This document shows positions 46,177-57,840 of a DNA stretch of 64,000 bases, piece after piece; position 1 is the first letter of the stretch, and every line of letters begins with the position of its first letter. The stretch is from Trematomus loennbergii (Eukaryota; Chordata; Actinopteri; Perciformes; Nototheniidae). The notes beneath the pieces were generated by a model. The model made no database searches. It was not told the origin of the DNA and saw nothing but the letters and a program-made list of their open reading frames with translations. A program made the position numbers and the translations under genes. Location of the stretch: the NCBI GenBank assembly GCA_012861695.1, contig JAAOOA010000177.1:310001-374000 (forward strand). Direction: 5' to 3'.

Positions 46177-47165
46177 AGTGGACCTATCATGCTATATTTA
46201 AATGATATATTGTAGGGCCATACCTATATAAGGTATATTTATACGTTTCTGTTTTCAAAATACCAAACAGATCATGCCTCATTTCGCTCTATTTGTTGTT
46301 CTCCAGCACTATTTTTGCAGGGGCTGATTCTGTGAGCTGCAGCTGACCACGCCCCCCTGCAGGAGAGGGGAGCGGGCTCTGAACAGCTGCTGGGCTGTCA
46401 GAAGAGGGGGAGAAAAATAGATCTCCGTCTTCCGTGTTTTATTATAGCCTATTATTATATAGAGTCGCTATTCATTTGTTTTAAAGCTCAATAAATAACA
46501 AAGAAGACCTTTGACCGGCACTTTTTTAATTTTGCCCGGAAGATTTAAACTTTAACGGACATCTTGACCGGCGAAAGAAACTGAAACTGAAACTCTGCCG
46601 CACGGTCCCCTCGTTCCTTGGAAGAGGCGGAGAGGTGGGTGTTTGTCATCTGCTGGTGGACTAACCGGAGAGAATTACAGTGCTTGCCTCGACGGGGAGG
46701 GATTGCATTGAATTAAAGCAGCAGGAGCAAACGCTTGCCTCGGGGAGGGAGAAAAAAAGCCACAGCGGAGAATAAACAGAAGGGTAACCATGGTAACTAT
46801 GCGCGGGAAGTCTTCTTCGCTGCTTTTGTGGCAGACTACAGCGCCACTTGCAGGCCTGGCATATGTACTACAGTGTCTCCAGCGCTTTCGAGCGGCAATG
46901 GCCGGCCGTGGCCCAACCCCACATTCCCCTGATAGGTGGAGAGTTGGCCCAATAGCCGTAGCGCCACTTTACTGACGTCAGGACAGTGTTCAAATCTGGA
47001 TCAGTTTTTATCAGATCCGTTGCAGCCCCTTTTTTAGAGATTTGGGTATGGAGGAAAATAGAGAGGGTTGTGTTTTCTGACACTTGGTGAGTTCCCTGGA
47101 ACACTGGGGACACATATTCATGTATAAAAGACGTACAAAAGTGCATTTTGCATGATAGGTCCCCT
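46177..47165 (-). mobile_element. TTAA-flanked TIR element (family T), copy C, inverted
   Basis: Begins AGTGGACCTATCATGC after TTAA (46173-46176) and ends GCATGATAGGTCCCC before TTAA (47166-47169). The body is the reverse complement of copy B and carries the same ~65-codon frame at 46735-46932 (+). It abuts the 3' end of the L1 element. Confidence 0.88.
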
Positions 47166-47744
47166 TTAAGCTTAGTTAAAGCCATTATTTATTTTTTTAA
47201 ACAATATGTTTATTAATTTTTCATTCAACAAGACACACCATACCTTACAAATACTTACGACAACAAAACATTAAAATAAAACAAATAATGTGAAAAACAG
47301 AGACAAAGACAAGACAGGACATCATTACAAAAATTAAATGAAATTGAAATATAAAATATATAATAAAAATAAGAGACATTAAATGAAATGAAATTTAAAA
47401 ATATAATAAAATTGGGCAGTAGCAACATTATCCAAAAAGTGTACACAGTCACAGCAGTTTAAGAAGTACTTTACTTTTCCATTCAACCAGATCGCTCTCA
47501 TGGATTTCCATTGTTATTTCTTAGCATGTTTAACACATTAACATCACCTAACAGTTGAGTAAACGGGCCCCAAACCCTATCATAGGTTTCATTTTTCCTT
47601 TTCAGAATATACGTTATCTTCTCCATAGAACAGCAATTACTCATTTCCCTCAGCCATTGGCCCACATGTGGCCTCTGAGTGTTCTTCCATGACAAGGCAA
47701 TCGAGCATTTTGCTTGGAGTAAACACATGTTTATGAGATTCTTT

Positions 47745-49000
47745 TTATTCTTTGTTATAACTGGGGTGGAGGGGTAAAGTCCCAAAAATAAAGAATTTAG
47801 GATCAAGAGGTATCTTAACATCTAGCATTTTGTGAATTATTTGTAAGATCTCGCACCAGAAAGTTGCAATCTCTTTGCACTCCCACATGCAGTGAAAAAG
47901 TGTCCCTTTAGACCAGGGGTCGGCAACCCCTGGCACGCGTGCCAGCATTGGCACGCGGCACCGTAACCAGTGGCACACTAGGAATAAGTGGAATAAGTGT
48001 GCAAAATATTTAAATTGTATTTTCGGATCCTGAACGAGACCGCCGCCAGAGCGCGTCTCCCCGTTACCTGCAGAAGGAAGCCATGCACGCAACGCAGCCC
48101 CGCTCTCTTTAACTCCAGGTGACTTTCTGCCGCTTTCCTCCGTGGTGCAGGCATAGACTGTATATATAAAGGGTGCAGGGCTGATCGTTTCACCACAGAG
48201 GAAAGCACTTCACAAATTGCAGTACCCATAAGGAGCTTTACAAATGTCGCAGTTTTTGCGTGGCTGTGTCTTTAGTTGAAAGCCCAGTGGCCATCTGCTC
48301 ATCTCTCATTGAAATAATATGCTACAAAGGGGCGGACTGGCCATCTGTGTGTTGAACTTTCCTGTCGGCTCCCAGACCGTAGTCGAGGAGGGCAGAAGCA
48401 ACAAGCTTCAGGTTCAATAACCCACTTTAGCTTAAATGACTGGAGAGAGGCGAGCTCTTCTTGGGAGGCCGTTGCATTTATTTAGTTGTTCTTCTGTTTC
48501 ACAAAATACATCACAGACCTCTGTTTTTCTGCTGCCTCGTTTCACTTCCAGAAACACACGCTCGCTCACTCTCGCTCAGCGCTCTACCATCCACACACAC
48601 ACATGCACACGCCACACCCCTCTCTCTCTCTCTTAAAGGGACAGCGATCTCATCTCACTCTGCATGACCCTAATATCATAACATGTGTGTTCTGGAGAAT
48701 CACAGAACGGACGATCGTCCTTATTATGCCGTTTAAACCAATTATTTATATACCAATATATATATATACAATATATAATGTGTTTGTTAAATTCGGTATC
48801 ATGTAAGTTGCGCTGACAGGTCCACACACTGCTTCCCCGCAGCGAGGCCCCCCCGCCCTCCTGTTGATAATTCTCGATCGTTGGCACGCTGATAACATTT
48901 TTAATGGCACTTCATATCAAAAAGGTTGCCGACCCCTGCTTTAGACTGTTCACACTTAGTACATATATCTGGAATGTTATTATTAAACTGATGTAATCTC
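47745..49000 (-). pseudogene. L1 ORF2 CCHC motif split by the hAT
   Basis: On the minus strand, sequence before the hAT reads NIPDICTKCEQS, and after it resumes GTLFHCMWECKEIATFWCEI. Together these give a C-x2-C ... H-C-x3-C zinc-knuckle-like pattern normally found at the L1 ORF2 end. The junction falls exactly at the target duplication, so removing the insertion restores continuity. Confidence 0.85.
47914..48938. mobile_element. hAT element, perfect 8-bp TSD CTTTAGAC, inside the L1
   Basis: Ends CAGGGGTCGGCAACC and GGTTGCCGACCCCTG are perfect 15-bp inverted repeats; CTTTAGAC lies at 47906-47913 and 48939-48946. Subterminal TGGCACGCGTGCC and TGGCACGCTGATAAC fit the fish hAT group. A stretch near 48255-48320 (GTGGCTGTGTCTTTAGTTGA, AAGCCCAGTGGC) resembles one in the hAT at 42933-44229 (near 43200). 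No complete transposase. Confidence 0.95.
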
Positions 49001-49318
49001 ACAGGTGTTATGTACGCATCAGCCAGTTATGTTGTAGCAATTTTAATCTGGTATTCGCAGTTTGTCTATGTGCCTCAGTACATATCACAACCCAGTCATC
49101 CAAGGAAATATCCTCCTGTATACCTTCCAGGCGTTAAGCCGGTCTGTAGAGGATTCAGTGGAGTTAAAAACCAACAGGTTATATAGCACTGAAATAAGCC
49201 TTTTCCCATGACAATTATCAGAGATCAATCGTTCCAGTTCAGAAAGTGGGGGGGAGTTAATAACTGGTTGTGGGATGCAGTTATAAAGCTTCGTACCTGT
49301 TAGTATTTATAAAAACTG

Positions 49319-49594
49319 CTATTTGCCAAATTTAGTACGCAACTGTTCAAATGACATCAACGCTTCATCTTGAAACATATCTCCTATTTTTGTTAGACCT
49401 TTCGTTGCCCAATGATGGAAACCTTGGTCCATTCTTCCTGGTTTAAATTGGTCATTTCCCCAGATTGGGCTAAAACGGGACATTGATGATTTTTCCCATA
49501 GCACATCTTGAATTTTATACCAAACATTGATCATATTCAATACAAATGGGTTAGATGTTTGTTCCCTGAGCTTTTTAACATTGGGAGAATACAT
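49319..49594 (-). pseudogene. L1 ORF2 C-terminal segment
   Basis: 91 codons directly following the previous segment in the same frame after another stop. Reads WYKIQDVLWEKSS, SPIWGNDQFKPG and WATKGLTKIGDMF, typical of the L1 ORF2 C-terminus in fish. Confidence 0.82.
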
Positions 49595-50080
49595 CTATGA
49601 GTTAAGTGGCAATTTAGGGGTAAGTGAAAAGGCTTCAATGTCTACCCACGCTGGCACTGGGTCGGGGGAGAAGTAATACATTATGCTGCGTAATTGGGCG
49701 GCCCAGTAATACCACTGGAAGTTAGGAAGTTTGAGTCCTCCTCTGTCATACGGTAAGTATAATAATGTCAAACGTAGCCTGTGTCGTCTATTATTCCAAA
49801 TGAAATTCGAACATGTTTTCCTCAATTTAGTGAAATGCGATAGTGGCAAGGGTAAAGGTATGTTTTGAAACAGGTACAATTTTGGAAGGATATTCATTTT
49901 CAGTATATTTATTCGCCCTATTAAAGAAATTGGCATATTAGACCATCTTTCCAGTGATTTATAAATTGATTCAAGAGCAGGATCATAATTGGTTTTTACA
50001 ATTTTTCCCACATCAGGCACTATATGTATACCTAGGTAGGTAAAAGAGTCCGTTGAGTTGATTGAGGACACATGGTCCAT
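49595..50080 (-). pseudogene. L1 RT thumb and post-RT region
   Basis: 161 codons in the same frame as the RT core after one stop. Motifs FTYLGIHIVPDV, LERWSNMPISLIGRINILKM and GGLKLPNFQWYYWAAQL are the usual thumb and post-RT signatures of L1-type ORF2. Confidence 0.88.
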
Positions 50081-50086
50081 AGGATT

Positions 50087-50971
50087 TCATCTTTCTTTTC
50101 CATTCAATAACATTATGGAGGATTTTGCATTATTCACTTTATAACCTGCAAATAATCCAAACGTCTTAATTACATTTAGTAAAGCTGGAATTGAATTAGC
50201 TAAATCCGTGAGGAACAAAATGACGTCGTCCGCGAAAAGAGCTATGCGATGTTCTAACTGTCCCAACCTGACACCTGAAATATTCTTGTGTGTCCTGACT
50301 GCTATGGCGAAGGGTTCTATGGCGAGTGTAAATAGGAGGGGTGACAAAGGGCACCCCTGTCTGACCCCCCTATTAATATTAAATTGTTGAGAAATAATAT
50401 TGTTAGTCAGAATTTCAGCTGTGGGTTGAGTGTACAATAACCTTACCCAATTACAGAAAGCAGTCCCAAATCCAAAACGGTCTAGTGTTGCAAATAGAAA
50501 AGGCCATTCTATTCTATCAAACGCCTTTTCGGCATCGACTGATAGCAGAGCAGTGTCTGGCGCGTCTTTCCTCTTGTGAAGTATATTTAACACTGTCCGT
50601 ACGTTATGAAAGCCTTGTCTCCCTTTAACAAATCCATTTTGATCCATATCTATAATGACAGGGAGAACAGCCTCCAATCTACGTGCTAATACTTTGCAGA
50701 TAATTTTAATGTCCGAATTTAGAAGTGAGATTGGACGGAAAGATTGGCATTTATAGGCTGGTTTGTTTGGTTTTAAAATTAAAATGATCATGGCACCTCT
50801 CAATGAGGGAGGGAGTGACCCGTTTTTGTAGGATTCCTGAAGCATTTCTATAATTGGAGTTAAAAGTTTCCTCTTGAATTTCTTATAAATATCGATTGGT
50901 AATCCATCAGGACCAGCTGCTTTGCCGGCATTCATGGCATCAATTGCTTCTATAATTTCCTCCGTTGTCAA
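50087..50971 (-). pseudogene. L1 reverse transcriptase core
   Basis: 294 codons with ordered RT motifs: AAGPDGLPIDIYK, FRPISLLNSDIKI, NGFVKGRQG, LLSVDAEKAFDRIEW (first catalytic Asp), GVRQGCPLSPLLF and ALFADDVILFL (FADD catalytic pair). A single TGA ends it at 50087. The frame then continues with NPMDHVSS into the next fragment, so this is one ancestral ORF with an in-frame stop. Just upstream of 50971 a frameshift separates it from SFKIPK/FPSVSE sequence. Not functional as it stands. Confidence 0.9.
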
Positions 50972-51272
50972 ATCAGAATCCAGGTTGATTTTTTCTTCAT
51001 TTCAGACACTTGGGAATTTTAAATGATCCAAAAATGAAGTTTGAGCGTCCGAATTAGGCGGATATTCTGAGGAGTATAACGTTTCATAGAATTGTCTAAA
51101 GGTTACATTTATTTCTTCAGGATCCACAGTCACATCTCCCTTAGAATTTTCGATTGCATTAATAGTTCTTTCTGATTGTAGCTGTTTAATTCTCCAGGCC
51201 AGAAGTCTACCTGGTTTTTCTCCCTGATCTTAAAAATAATGTTTAAGCTTCAACAAGCTATTCGCAGCCCTC

Positions 51273-51503
51273 TCAGCAGATATTTTTATTGTATTCAGCC
51301 TTAAGAAGTAATAGTTCCTGATGTGGGTTTTCTGAGCTATCCATAAACTTGTCTTTCTCTAGCACTTTAATTTTATAATCCAGCTCTTCCAGTTTTTGAC
51401 GGATGCGTTTTAATTTAGGAGACGTAACATTTATAATCTGTCCTCTCAAGAAGGCTTTAAAAGCTTCCCATCTGATACAAGCCGAGGTCTGACTTGTGTT
51501 CAT
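51273..51503 (-). pseudogene. L1 ORF2 linker fragment (endonuclease to RT)
   Basis: Reads IRWEAFKAFLRGQIINVTSP and LEELDYKIKVLEKD, the helical linker found between endonuclease and RT in L1-like ORF2 proteins. It is in a different frame from the flanking fragments. Confidence 0.75.
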
Positions 51504-51582
51504 TTAAAAAAACATATCTATTTGTTTCCCAATAAAGTCTATAAAAGCCGGGTCCTATATGGGTTTATATGAAAACGCCATC

Positions 51583-51888
51583 TCAGAGGGCTATTAACCA
51601 TTTAGAATCTACATATGTAAAAGATATCGGGGCATGATCAGATAACACTATGGCATCATAGTTGCAGTCTTTAATTGTATATCTTATCTGTGTTGATATT
51701 AGAAAGTAATCTATCCGTGAATAGGTTTTATGTGTGCTAGAGTGACAAGAATATTCTATATTGTTTGGGTTCAGTTCCCGCCAGATTTCTGATAAACTCA
51801 AATCCTTCATAAAATTTAATATAGATTTTCTAGCTCTAATATGGGACGTATATATTCGCTTTTTTTTTAAGCGACCGGGACCTGACAA
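51583..51888 (-). pseudogene. L1 endonuclease C-terminal fragment
   Basis: The frame contains YSRIDYFLIS and VLSDHAPISF, the classic end of L1-type AP endonuclease domains with the S-D-H catalytic motif. The domain's N-terminal half is absent because the element is truncated near 51900. The frame ends at 51583, and a shifted frame resumes in the linker (51273-51503). Confidence 0.85.
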
Positions 51889-51900
51889 AGTAATAATTCA

Positions 51901-54805
51901 GACTTTTTACTAATAGGTTAAATTAGGTAGTTATTTCGGCATCCTTTTTGATCGATTTTTAGCTGTAATCTCTGCAATCTAGGTTACTTTTAGGTTCCTT
52001 TTAGGGTCATACAACTGTGGTTAACAAGATTGATTCATCTGACTTAAATAATAGAAAGTAAGTACAGCTTGGTAAAGTTCACCGAGCTGTGTGTCACAAT
52101 AAGCACCATTATAGTTTGACGAACAATTAACTATAATTCATTTTGTCCAAAGCTTTGGATGCATTTAGGAACCTTCTACATGTCGTAGTGATACGTCTTC
52201 TTGTACTTAACAACAACTTGCTTCAGTGCATGTATATCCTGTACAACTGTGTTGTGTTTATTCTTTAGACCAAACTGATTGTCAGTGGTTATGTGATGGA
52301 AACTGTCCAAGAAAGTTTGTTCTCATACTCTGAAAGGTGTTTTAATTGATTTCTAAATGATGATATATAATTCTTAATTTTCTTAACTAACGAAGCAAAA
52401 GAAAGATGGAATGATAAGGATTGATGAAAGAGAAGTCCCCACATTGTAAGATTATTAATAATGGACTATTAACTTTGTTAAAACCATACTCTGCATAGGT
52501 TTCAAAACGTTTTCACGTACAGATTGAGCATTCATCAACATCGATAGTATAGGACAGGAACGTCTTTAAACCCTTAATGAGAGAAGTGAGAGACCTTGCC
52601 CCGAGCCGAATCATAAGTCAATATGTGTTTCAAAGATCAATTTTGTAATATGAAAAGCATTATGTTTTTTTATATTGGCACCCATGCTTTTAGTTTAGAC
52701 ATTATATCCATCCTCACAGCCACTGTTAAAGTGTCCCAACCTTTTTAGTTTTATCACCATGGAGCCGTAACAAAGGTCAGTGTTCAGTGTGAGCTGCTCT
52801 GCTTTAATGGAGTGCTGCTGGGGGGGTCCTTTGGGGGTCATTTGGTGCCCGTAAAGGGTTGTTCAATTTGATGGCAGAACATTTCTGAAGTTTCAGAGTC
52901 TCAGAGTTTGAGAAATATGTCAGAGCACCTTAGAGAATAACCCTTTTTCCTCCAGGCCAAGTTCTCCACAACACAGAGAGATATTTATAATAACTTCTGC
53001 AAAATGATATGGAGCACACTCCACCCCTGTGTCAGCGGCAGTTCATTCAGTGTGTCTGCATAAAGTCGATATGAGTCACTTGGAGCTCGCTGAATCCTCT
53101 TCTCTCTAAACAGTAATTTACTTTCACTATGAACAAGGACGCTTTATTATTGATGTTCCAGCTTATTGTTATGGGCCATTCATGGGTGCTTAGGCTGGAA
53201 TCCAAAACCTCATTGTAGTCTTTGTATAATGTCTTTATAACGGCCATAAGCCTCATTAACATCTGTTTAGTTTCTTAAACTATACATTGGAGGAAAAGGA
53301 AATCACATACTCTGCAGGGGTTGGATACCATTAACACTGGAACATAAACCTACTGTCCTATAAAATATTTAACGTTTAAGGGGAGTGCAGCATACTGTAG
53401 TTACTTCTATAACAACAACTCCTGACAAAAACATATGGCTCTTTTAGTGAGAATCAATGAAAAAGATTTTTCATTGAAAACAGTGCTCGGAGAGCGGGGA
53501 GAGTAAAGGAACAATGTAAAGCTGCGGCTCAGAAACCAGAGCAAGGAGCTGCAAGAGGCAGAAGATCTCTGTAGAACTCAGGAGAACTTCAGAATCAGGT
53601 GATCATCTGGTGAGTTTGTCATTGTATCACATGTCCTGCAGGGTTTCAAATTGTGTGTTAGACTTGTTGTTTTGAGTGCATATTAAAAATTACGTTTCGA
53701 CAGCAGTAACTTTTACTCAAGCAATGGTCATAAGATAACGCAAATACCCAGATATTGGTGTGTAGACAAAAGCAATGGATCTCAGGATCCTGGATTACGA
53801 CAAACTAGTAGATTACCGATAAACACTTCAACATTATTTTAAATACTACTGTAAACTGTTTTTTTAAACTATTTTTAACATTACCATTTAAACCATTTAA
53901 CAAACATGTTGCAATTTTTAAAAACATAACCCACTTTTAGGATATTAATAAATCTTTGCATGTATAATGCAATACATGATCTTTTCAACCACATTAAATA
54001 TTATCAAAGAAAACCATGAATTTAGTCTTTGCTCATAAAATAAAAATATTACATATAAGTGTGTCCCAATGCAAAGCATGGCAAAATGCACTATGAGTGC
54101 CTAGATGGTGCACTGATAACGGTTCATAAAGTTGAGTGTGGAACACTACATATTTTTCACGTGACCAGCTGCGACTTTGGTTGCTATGCTAAACCCTGTT
54201 TCAGTTATGTACGACTATACTGGTGTAGTAAAGAAACAATCCAATAATTGTATAGGGTTAATTGAGCTGTCTGTTCATTTTTACAGCTAATAGTTGTTGC
54301 TAGCTAGCCAACAGCAGCGACGTCACTTCCTACGAGGCCTCTGCAGCTGTGTGTGATTGGAGACACTACATGGTGGTACTTCACACACTCACGTTAACCG
54401 TGGACAACATGCAGTATAAACACAACAACAGTACTATGAGCCATTGTTATCAGAACAAATGATTTACCATTTGCTCAGGTAATTAAACTCCAAAGTGTCT
54501 ATCCTGCTGTGACTTCATCTTACACCATGTTGAGGGGCTGGAGCAGTGATCTGCTCCTTATCAACAATGGCTAATCATCATTTCTCTATGATTAGCCATC
54601 ATAGAAAAATGATGGAAACTGGCACATTTACTGCAACTGGCAGTTAATATGACAGTTGCAACCTGCTGCAGCTGCATATTGATACCTGGAGAAAAATCTT
54701 CCTGCAGAAGCAAAGAAAAATAATAAGATAACATATAAAACATATGCATCTGCTGATGATGTATCTGCTTCTGTTATTGAGTTGGATTCAGGTTCATTCC
54801 ACACA
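51901..54805. other. Non-coding stretch (probable dpp10 intron)
   Basis: No gene or transposon recognised in about 2.9 kb. At 54566-54598 there is a small hairpin, ATGGCTAATCAT against ATGATTAGCCAT. Confidence 0.45.
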
Positions 54806-54809
54806 TTAA

Positions 54810-55190
54810 AGGTCACCTATTATGCAAAATCTATTTGTTCATGTATTTTATACATAAACATGTGTCCCCTCTGTGTTAAGAGATTCTGAAAGTTTCAGTA
54901 AAAAAGAACCTGGGTGTTTCTCAATGTCAAGGAAGGATCCTTCAGAGCCACTATTTCAAGGATGCTAGTAGGCGGAGTCGGCCGCTGCCGTCTCGACAGT
55001 GACGTCAGAGTCTAACTCCCGCATGCTCCAGCCTGATCCAAATAAGGGCAAAGAGGCGGAGCCGAGGCGGCATAAGATAAGTCCGATATTTAAATGAAGA
55101 ATACTCCACCAGGCACTCCCTCGCCCTCCCTTCGGCAAATCGGACCACATCTCACTGCTGCTGCAGCCTGCTTACAAGCAGAAACTGAAA
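54810..55190 (+). mobile_element. TTAA-flanked TIR element (family T), left-end remnant
   Basis: TTAA (54806-54809) is followed by AGGTCACCTATTATGCAAAA and ATACATAAACATGTGTCCCC, a diverged version of the left end of copies A and B. The right end is missing and LINE coding sequence starts near 55195. Confidence 0.65.
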
Positions 55191-55202
55191 CGGGACAGAC
55201 CG

Positions 55203-55700
55203 GTGACACGGACTATACAGTGCTGGAGTGACGAGTCAGACTCAGCTCTGCAGCACCGCTCCGAAACTACGGAGTGGAGTGTGTTTGAGGACAAAAATAC
55301 CAACACACACACGGACACAGTCATTTGCTACATTGGGAAATGCAACGATGACGTGGTACCGAAGGTTACTGTACGAACATTCCCGAATCAAAAGCAAAGC
55401 GCGCACTATCGTGCACAGAGGTGGAGATTCAGAGGAGTACAAGAAATCGAGGTATGAACTATTAGCAGTGTAAAAGAGATAATACAGAGACAAAGTGGAG
55501 TCTGACTTCAAAGGCTGTAACACCCGGAACATGTAGGCGGGACTAAGAACAATGACAGACTACAAAGGAGCAGCGGGGGGTACTGCGGGACTGTCTGCGT
55601 GCGCATCTCTCCCAGATGAGCTGAACAGTTTTTTTGCACACTTTGAGAGCAGCCGGGCTGTGGAGGTACAGAACGATCAGGAGCCTGCCCTTTTGTTTTA
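55203..55700 (+). pseudogene. LINE pre-RT coding remnant
   Basis: Pieces of the segment between endonuclease and RT in several frames: WSVFEDKNTNTHTDTVICYI, RGGDSEEYKKSRYEL, MTDYKGAAGGTAGLS and SLPDELNSFFAHFESSRAVE ending at a stop near 55700. Frameshifts separate them. The next recognisable coding is [16 protein letters not shown] near 55742-55785, running into the main ORF. Confidence 0.8.
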
Positions 55701-55783
55701 AACAGGGCAGATGTGTGTAAATTAAAAGGGTTAACCCACACAAGGCTCCTGGACCTGATGGCATCCCTGGCCGTGTTCTCAGG

Positions 55784-57607
55784 GTGTGTGCAGTTCAGCT
55801 GGCAGAGGTGTTCACAGACATCTTCAACAGGTCCCTGTTGCAGTCTGTAGTCCCCACATGTTTTAAACACTTCACTATCGTTCCTGTCCCCGAAAAGTCT
55901 AAAATCACCTGCCCCAACGACTACCGCCCAGTAGCACTCACCTCCATCATAATGAAGTGCTTTGAGCGGTTAGTCAAAACCTTCATCACCTCCTCCCTCC
56001 CTGACTCTCTGGACCCCCTGCAGTTTGCCTACAGAGCAAACAGGTCCACAGACGACGCCATAGCCCTCACCATCCACACTGCCCTCTCACACCTGGACCC
56101 GAAGAACAGGAACACATATGTGAGAATGCTGTTCATTGACTACAGTTCAGCATTCAATACCATTGTGCCCTCCAAGCTGGCCATCAAGCTCAGAGACCTG
56201 GGGCTCAACAGCGCCCTCTGTGATTGGATCCTGAACTTCCTGACGGGCAGACCCCAGGCAGTGCGGGTGGGAAACATCACATCCTCCACCCTGATTCTCA
56301 ACACCGGAGCCCCTCATGGCTGCGTGCTCAGCCCTCTCCTCTACTCCCTGTTCACTCACGACTGCGTGGTCACACACAGCTCCAACACCATCGTGAAGTT
56401 TGCTGATGACACGACCGTCATCGGCCTGGTCACCAACGGCGACGAGACAGCGTACAGAGAGGAGCTGATTGTGGATTACAGGAAGCAGCAGAGAGAGGGA
56501 CACGCTCCCATCGCCATCAATGGGACTACGGTGGAGAGAGTCAGTAGCTTCAGGTTCCTCGCTGTCCACATCACTGAGGACCTGACATGGACTCTTCACA
56601 CCACCACCATCACCAAAAAAACTGGACAGCGGCTCTTCTTCCTCCGCAGGCTGAGGAGGTTCAACATGGACTCCAGGATACTCTGCAACTTCTACAGGTG
56701 CACCATAGAGAGCATCCTGACCTTCTATAGGTGCACCATAGAGAGCATCCTGACCTTCTACAGGTGCACCATAGAGAGCATCCTGACCTTCTACAGGTGC
56801 ACCATAGAGAGTATCCTGACCTTCTACAGGTGCACCATAGAGAGCATCCTGACCTTCTACAGGTGCACCATAGAGAGCATCCTGACCTTCTACAGGTGCA
56901 CCATAGAGAGCATCCTGACCTTCTACAGGTGCACCATAGAGAGCATCCTGACCTTCTACAGGTGCACCATAGAGAGCATCCTGACCTTCTACAGGTGCAC
57001 CATAGAGAGCATCCTGACCTTCTACAGGTGCACCATAGAGAGTATCCTGACCTTCTACAGGTGCACCATAGAGAGTATCCTGACCTTCTACAGGTGCACC
57101 ATAGAGAGTATCCTGACCTTCTACAGGTGCACCATAGAGAGTATCCTGACCTTCTACAGGTGCACCATAGAGAGCATCCTGACCTTCTACAGGTGCACCA
57201 TAGAGAGCATCCTGACCTTCTACAGGTGCACCATAGAGAGGATCCTGACCTTCTACAGGTGCACCATAGAGAGGATCCTGACCTTCTACAGGTGCACCAT
57301 AGAGAGGATCCTGACTAGCTGCATCACGGCCTGGTACAGCAGCTGCACCGCCCTCAATCGTAAGACTTTACAGAGGGTGGTGAAAACTGCACAGAACATC
57401 ACCAGGACGGAGCTGCCCTCCATGGAGGACCTCTACTCCCAGCGGCTCAGGAAGAAAGCCCTCAGGATTATGAAAGACCCCCATCACCCCAGCCACAAAC
57501 TGTTCTGTCTGCTGCCGTCTGGCAGGCGGTACCGCAGCATCAGGACTAAAACCACCAGACTCAGGGACAGTTTCATCCCACAGGCCATAAGACTGTTAAA
57601 CACCTGA
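55784..57607 (+). CDS. LINE reverse transcriptase ORF with 19 copies of an 11-residue unit
   Basis: 607 codons from the ATG used here; homology extends upstream ([12 protein letters not shown]), so the ATG is internal to the old ORF. Motifs: [45 protein letters not shown] (Asp about 119), [16 protein letters not shown] and [12 protein letters not shown] (FADD 206-209). After FADD about 30 residues usual in the family seem to be missing between TAYRE and ELIVDYRK, and the usual FLGVHI is FLAVHI. Residues 303-511 are 19 tandem FYRCTIE(S/R)ILT units where relatives have one. The C-terminus ([42 protein letters not shown]) is intact. Open, but unlikely to make an active RT. Confidence 0.88.
   Translation: MCAVQLAEVFTDIFNRSLLQSVVPTCFKHFTIVPVPEKSKITCPNDYRPVALTSIIMKCFERLVKTFITSSLPDSLDPLQFAYRANRSTDDAIALTIHTALSHLDPKNRNTYVRMLFIDYSSAFNTIVPSKLAIKLRDLGLNSALCDWILNFLTGRPQAVRVGNITSSTLILNTGAPHGCVLSPLLYSLFTHDCVVTHSSNTIVKFADDTTVIGLVTNGDETAYREELIVDYRKQQREGHAPIAINGTTVERVSSFRFLAVHITEDLTWTLHTTTITKKTGQRLFFLRRLRRFNMDSRILCNFYRCTIESILTFYRCTIESILTFYRCTIESILTFYRCTIESILTFYRCTIESILTFYRCTIESILTFYRCTIESILTFYRCTIESILTFYRCTIESILTFYRCTIESILTFYRCTIESILTFYRCTIESILTFYRCTIESILTFYRCTIESILTFYRCTIESILTFYRCTIESILTFYRCTIERILTFYRCTIERILTFYRCTIERILTSCITAWYSSCTALNRKTLQRVVKTAQNITRTELPSMEDLYSQRLRKKALRIMKDPHHPSHKLFCLLPSGRRYRSIRTKTTRLRDSFIPQAIRLLNT
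56690..57316 (+). repeat. 33-bp minisatellite, exactly 19 copies
   Basis: The 627 bp are 19 x 33. Each unit starts TTCTACAGGTGCACCATAGA. The variable base after GAGAG is C in copies 1-3, 5-10, 15-16, T in 4 and 11-14, and G in 17-19. Copy 2 also has TATAGG in place of TACAGG. Runs of like variants sit side by side. The 33-bp period keeps all frames open, which also produces a second frame of [11 protein letters not shown] repeats. Confidence 0.98.
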
Positions 57608-57840
57608 ACTAAGAACATCCATAACATTCACCTGTTTGTAACTTCCAAATTGTGTATCACTTGTATATAGACTCTCATGGCACTACTTATATTCTATTCT
57701 ATTTTATTGTATTTACTTGCATTATTTTATTTGTTTTATTGTGTTGCACTTTTGGAGGAGCCTGGGACCTAAGATTTTCATCGACATAACTACACTGTAG
57801 CTATGTACGAATTACAATAAAAGCCTTGAATCTTGAATCT

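Larger units (their letters stand above)
47180..51900 (-). mobile_element. L1/Tx1-clade LINE, 5'-truncated, decayed, split by a hAT
   Basis: Minus-strand order from 51900 down: end of an apurinic-type endonuclease, a connecting region, reverse transcriptase, C-terminal region with a CCHC-type motif, and an A-rich 3' end near 47190 with AATAAA-like signals. The endonuclease N-terminus and ORF1 are missing. Stops and frameshifts occur throughout. The hAT at 47914-48938 interrupts the C-terminal part. It is followed directly by TTAA element copy C. Confidence 0.88.
55195..57840 (+). mobile_element. CR1/L2-group LINE with expanded minisatellite
   Basis: From about 55195 frames show the region before the RT (VFEDKNTNTHTDTVICYIGK; then TDYKGAAGGTAG, LPDELNSFFAHFESS). 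An RT ORF follows (55784-57607), then a 3' UTR ending in the tail AAAGCCTTGAATCTTGAATC. The element is 5'-truncated, since the endonuclease is absent, and has at least two frame breaks before the RT. CR1 and L2 are hard to separate by eye; the tail favours L2. Confidence 0.88.

Noticed and set aside
56731..57318. 195-codon frame of [11 protein letters not shown] repeats as a separate repeat protein
   Set aside because: It is the second frame of the 33-bp minisatellite. The first frame is the one continuous with RT sequence on both sides.
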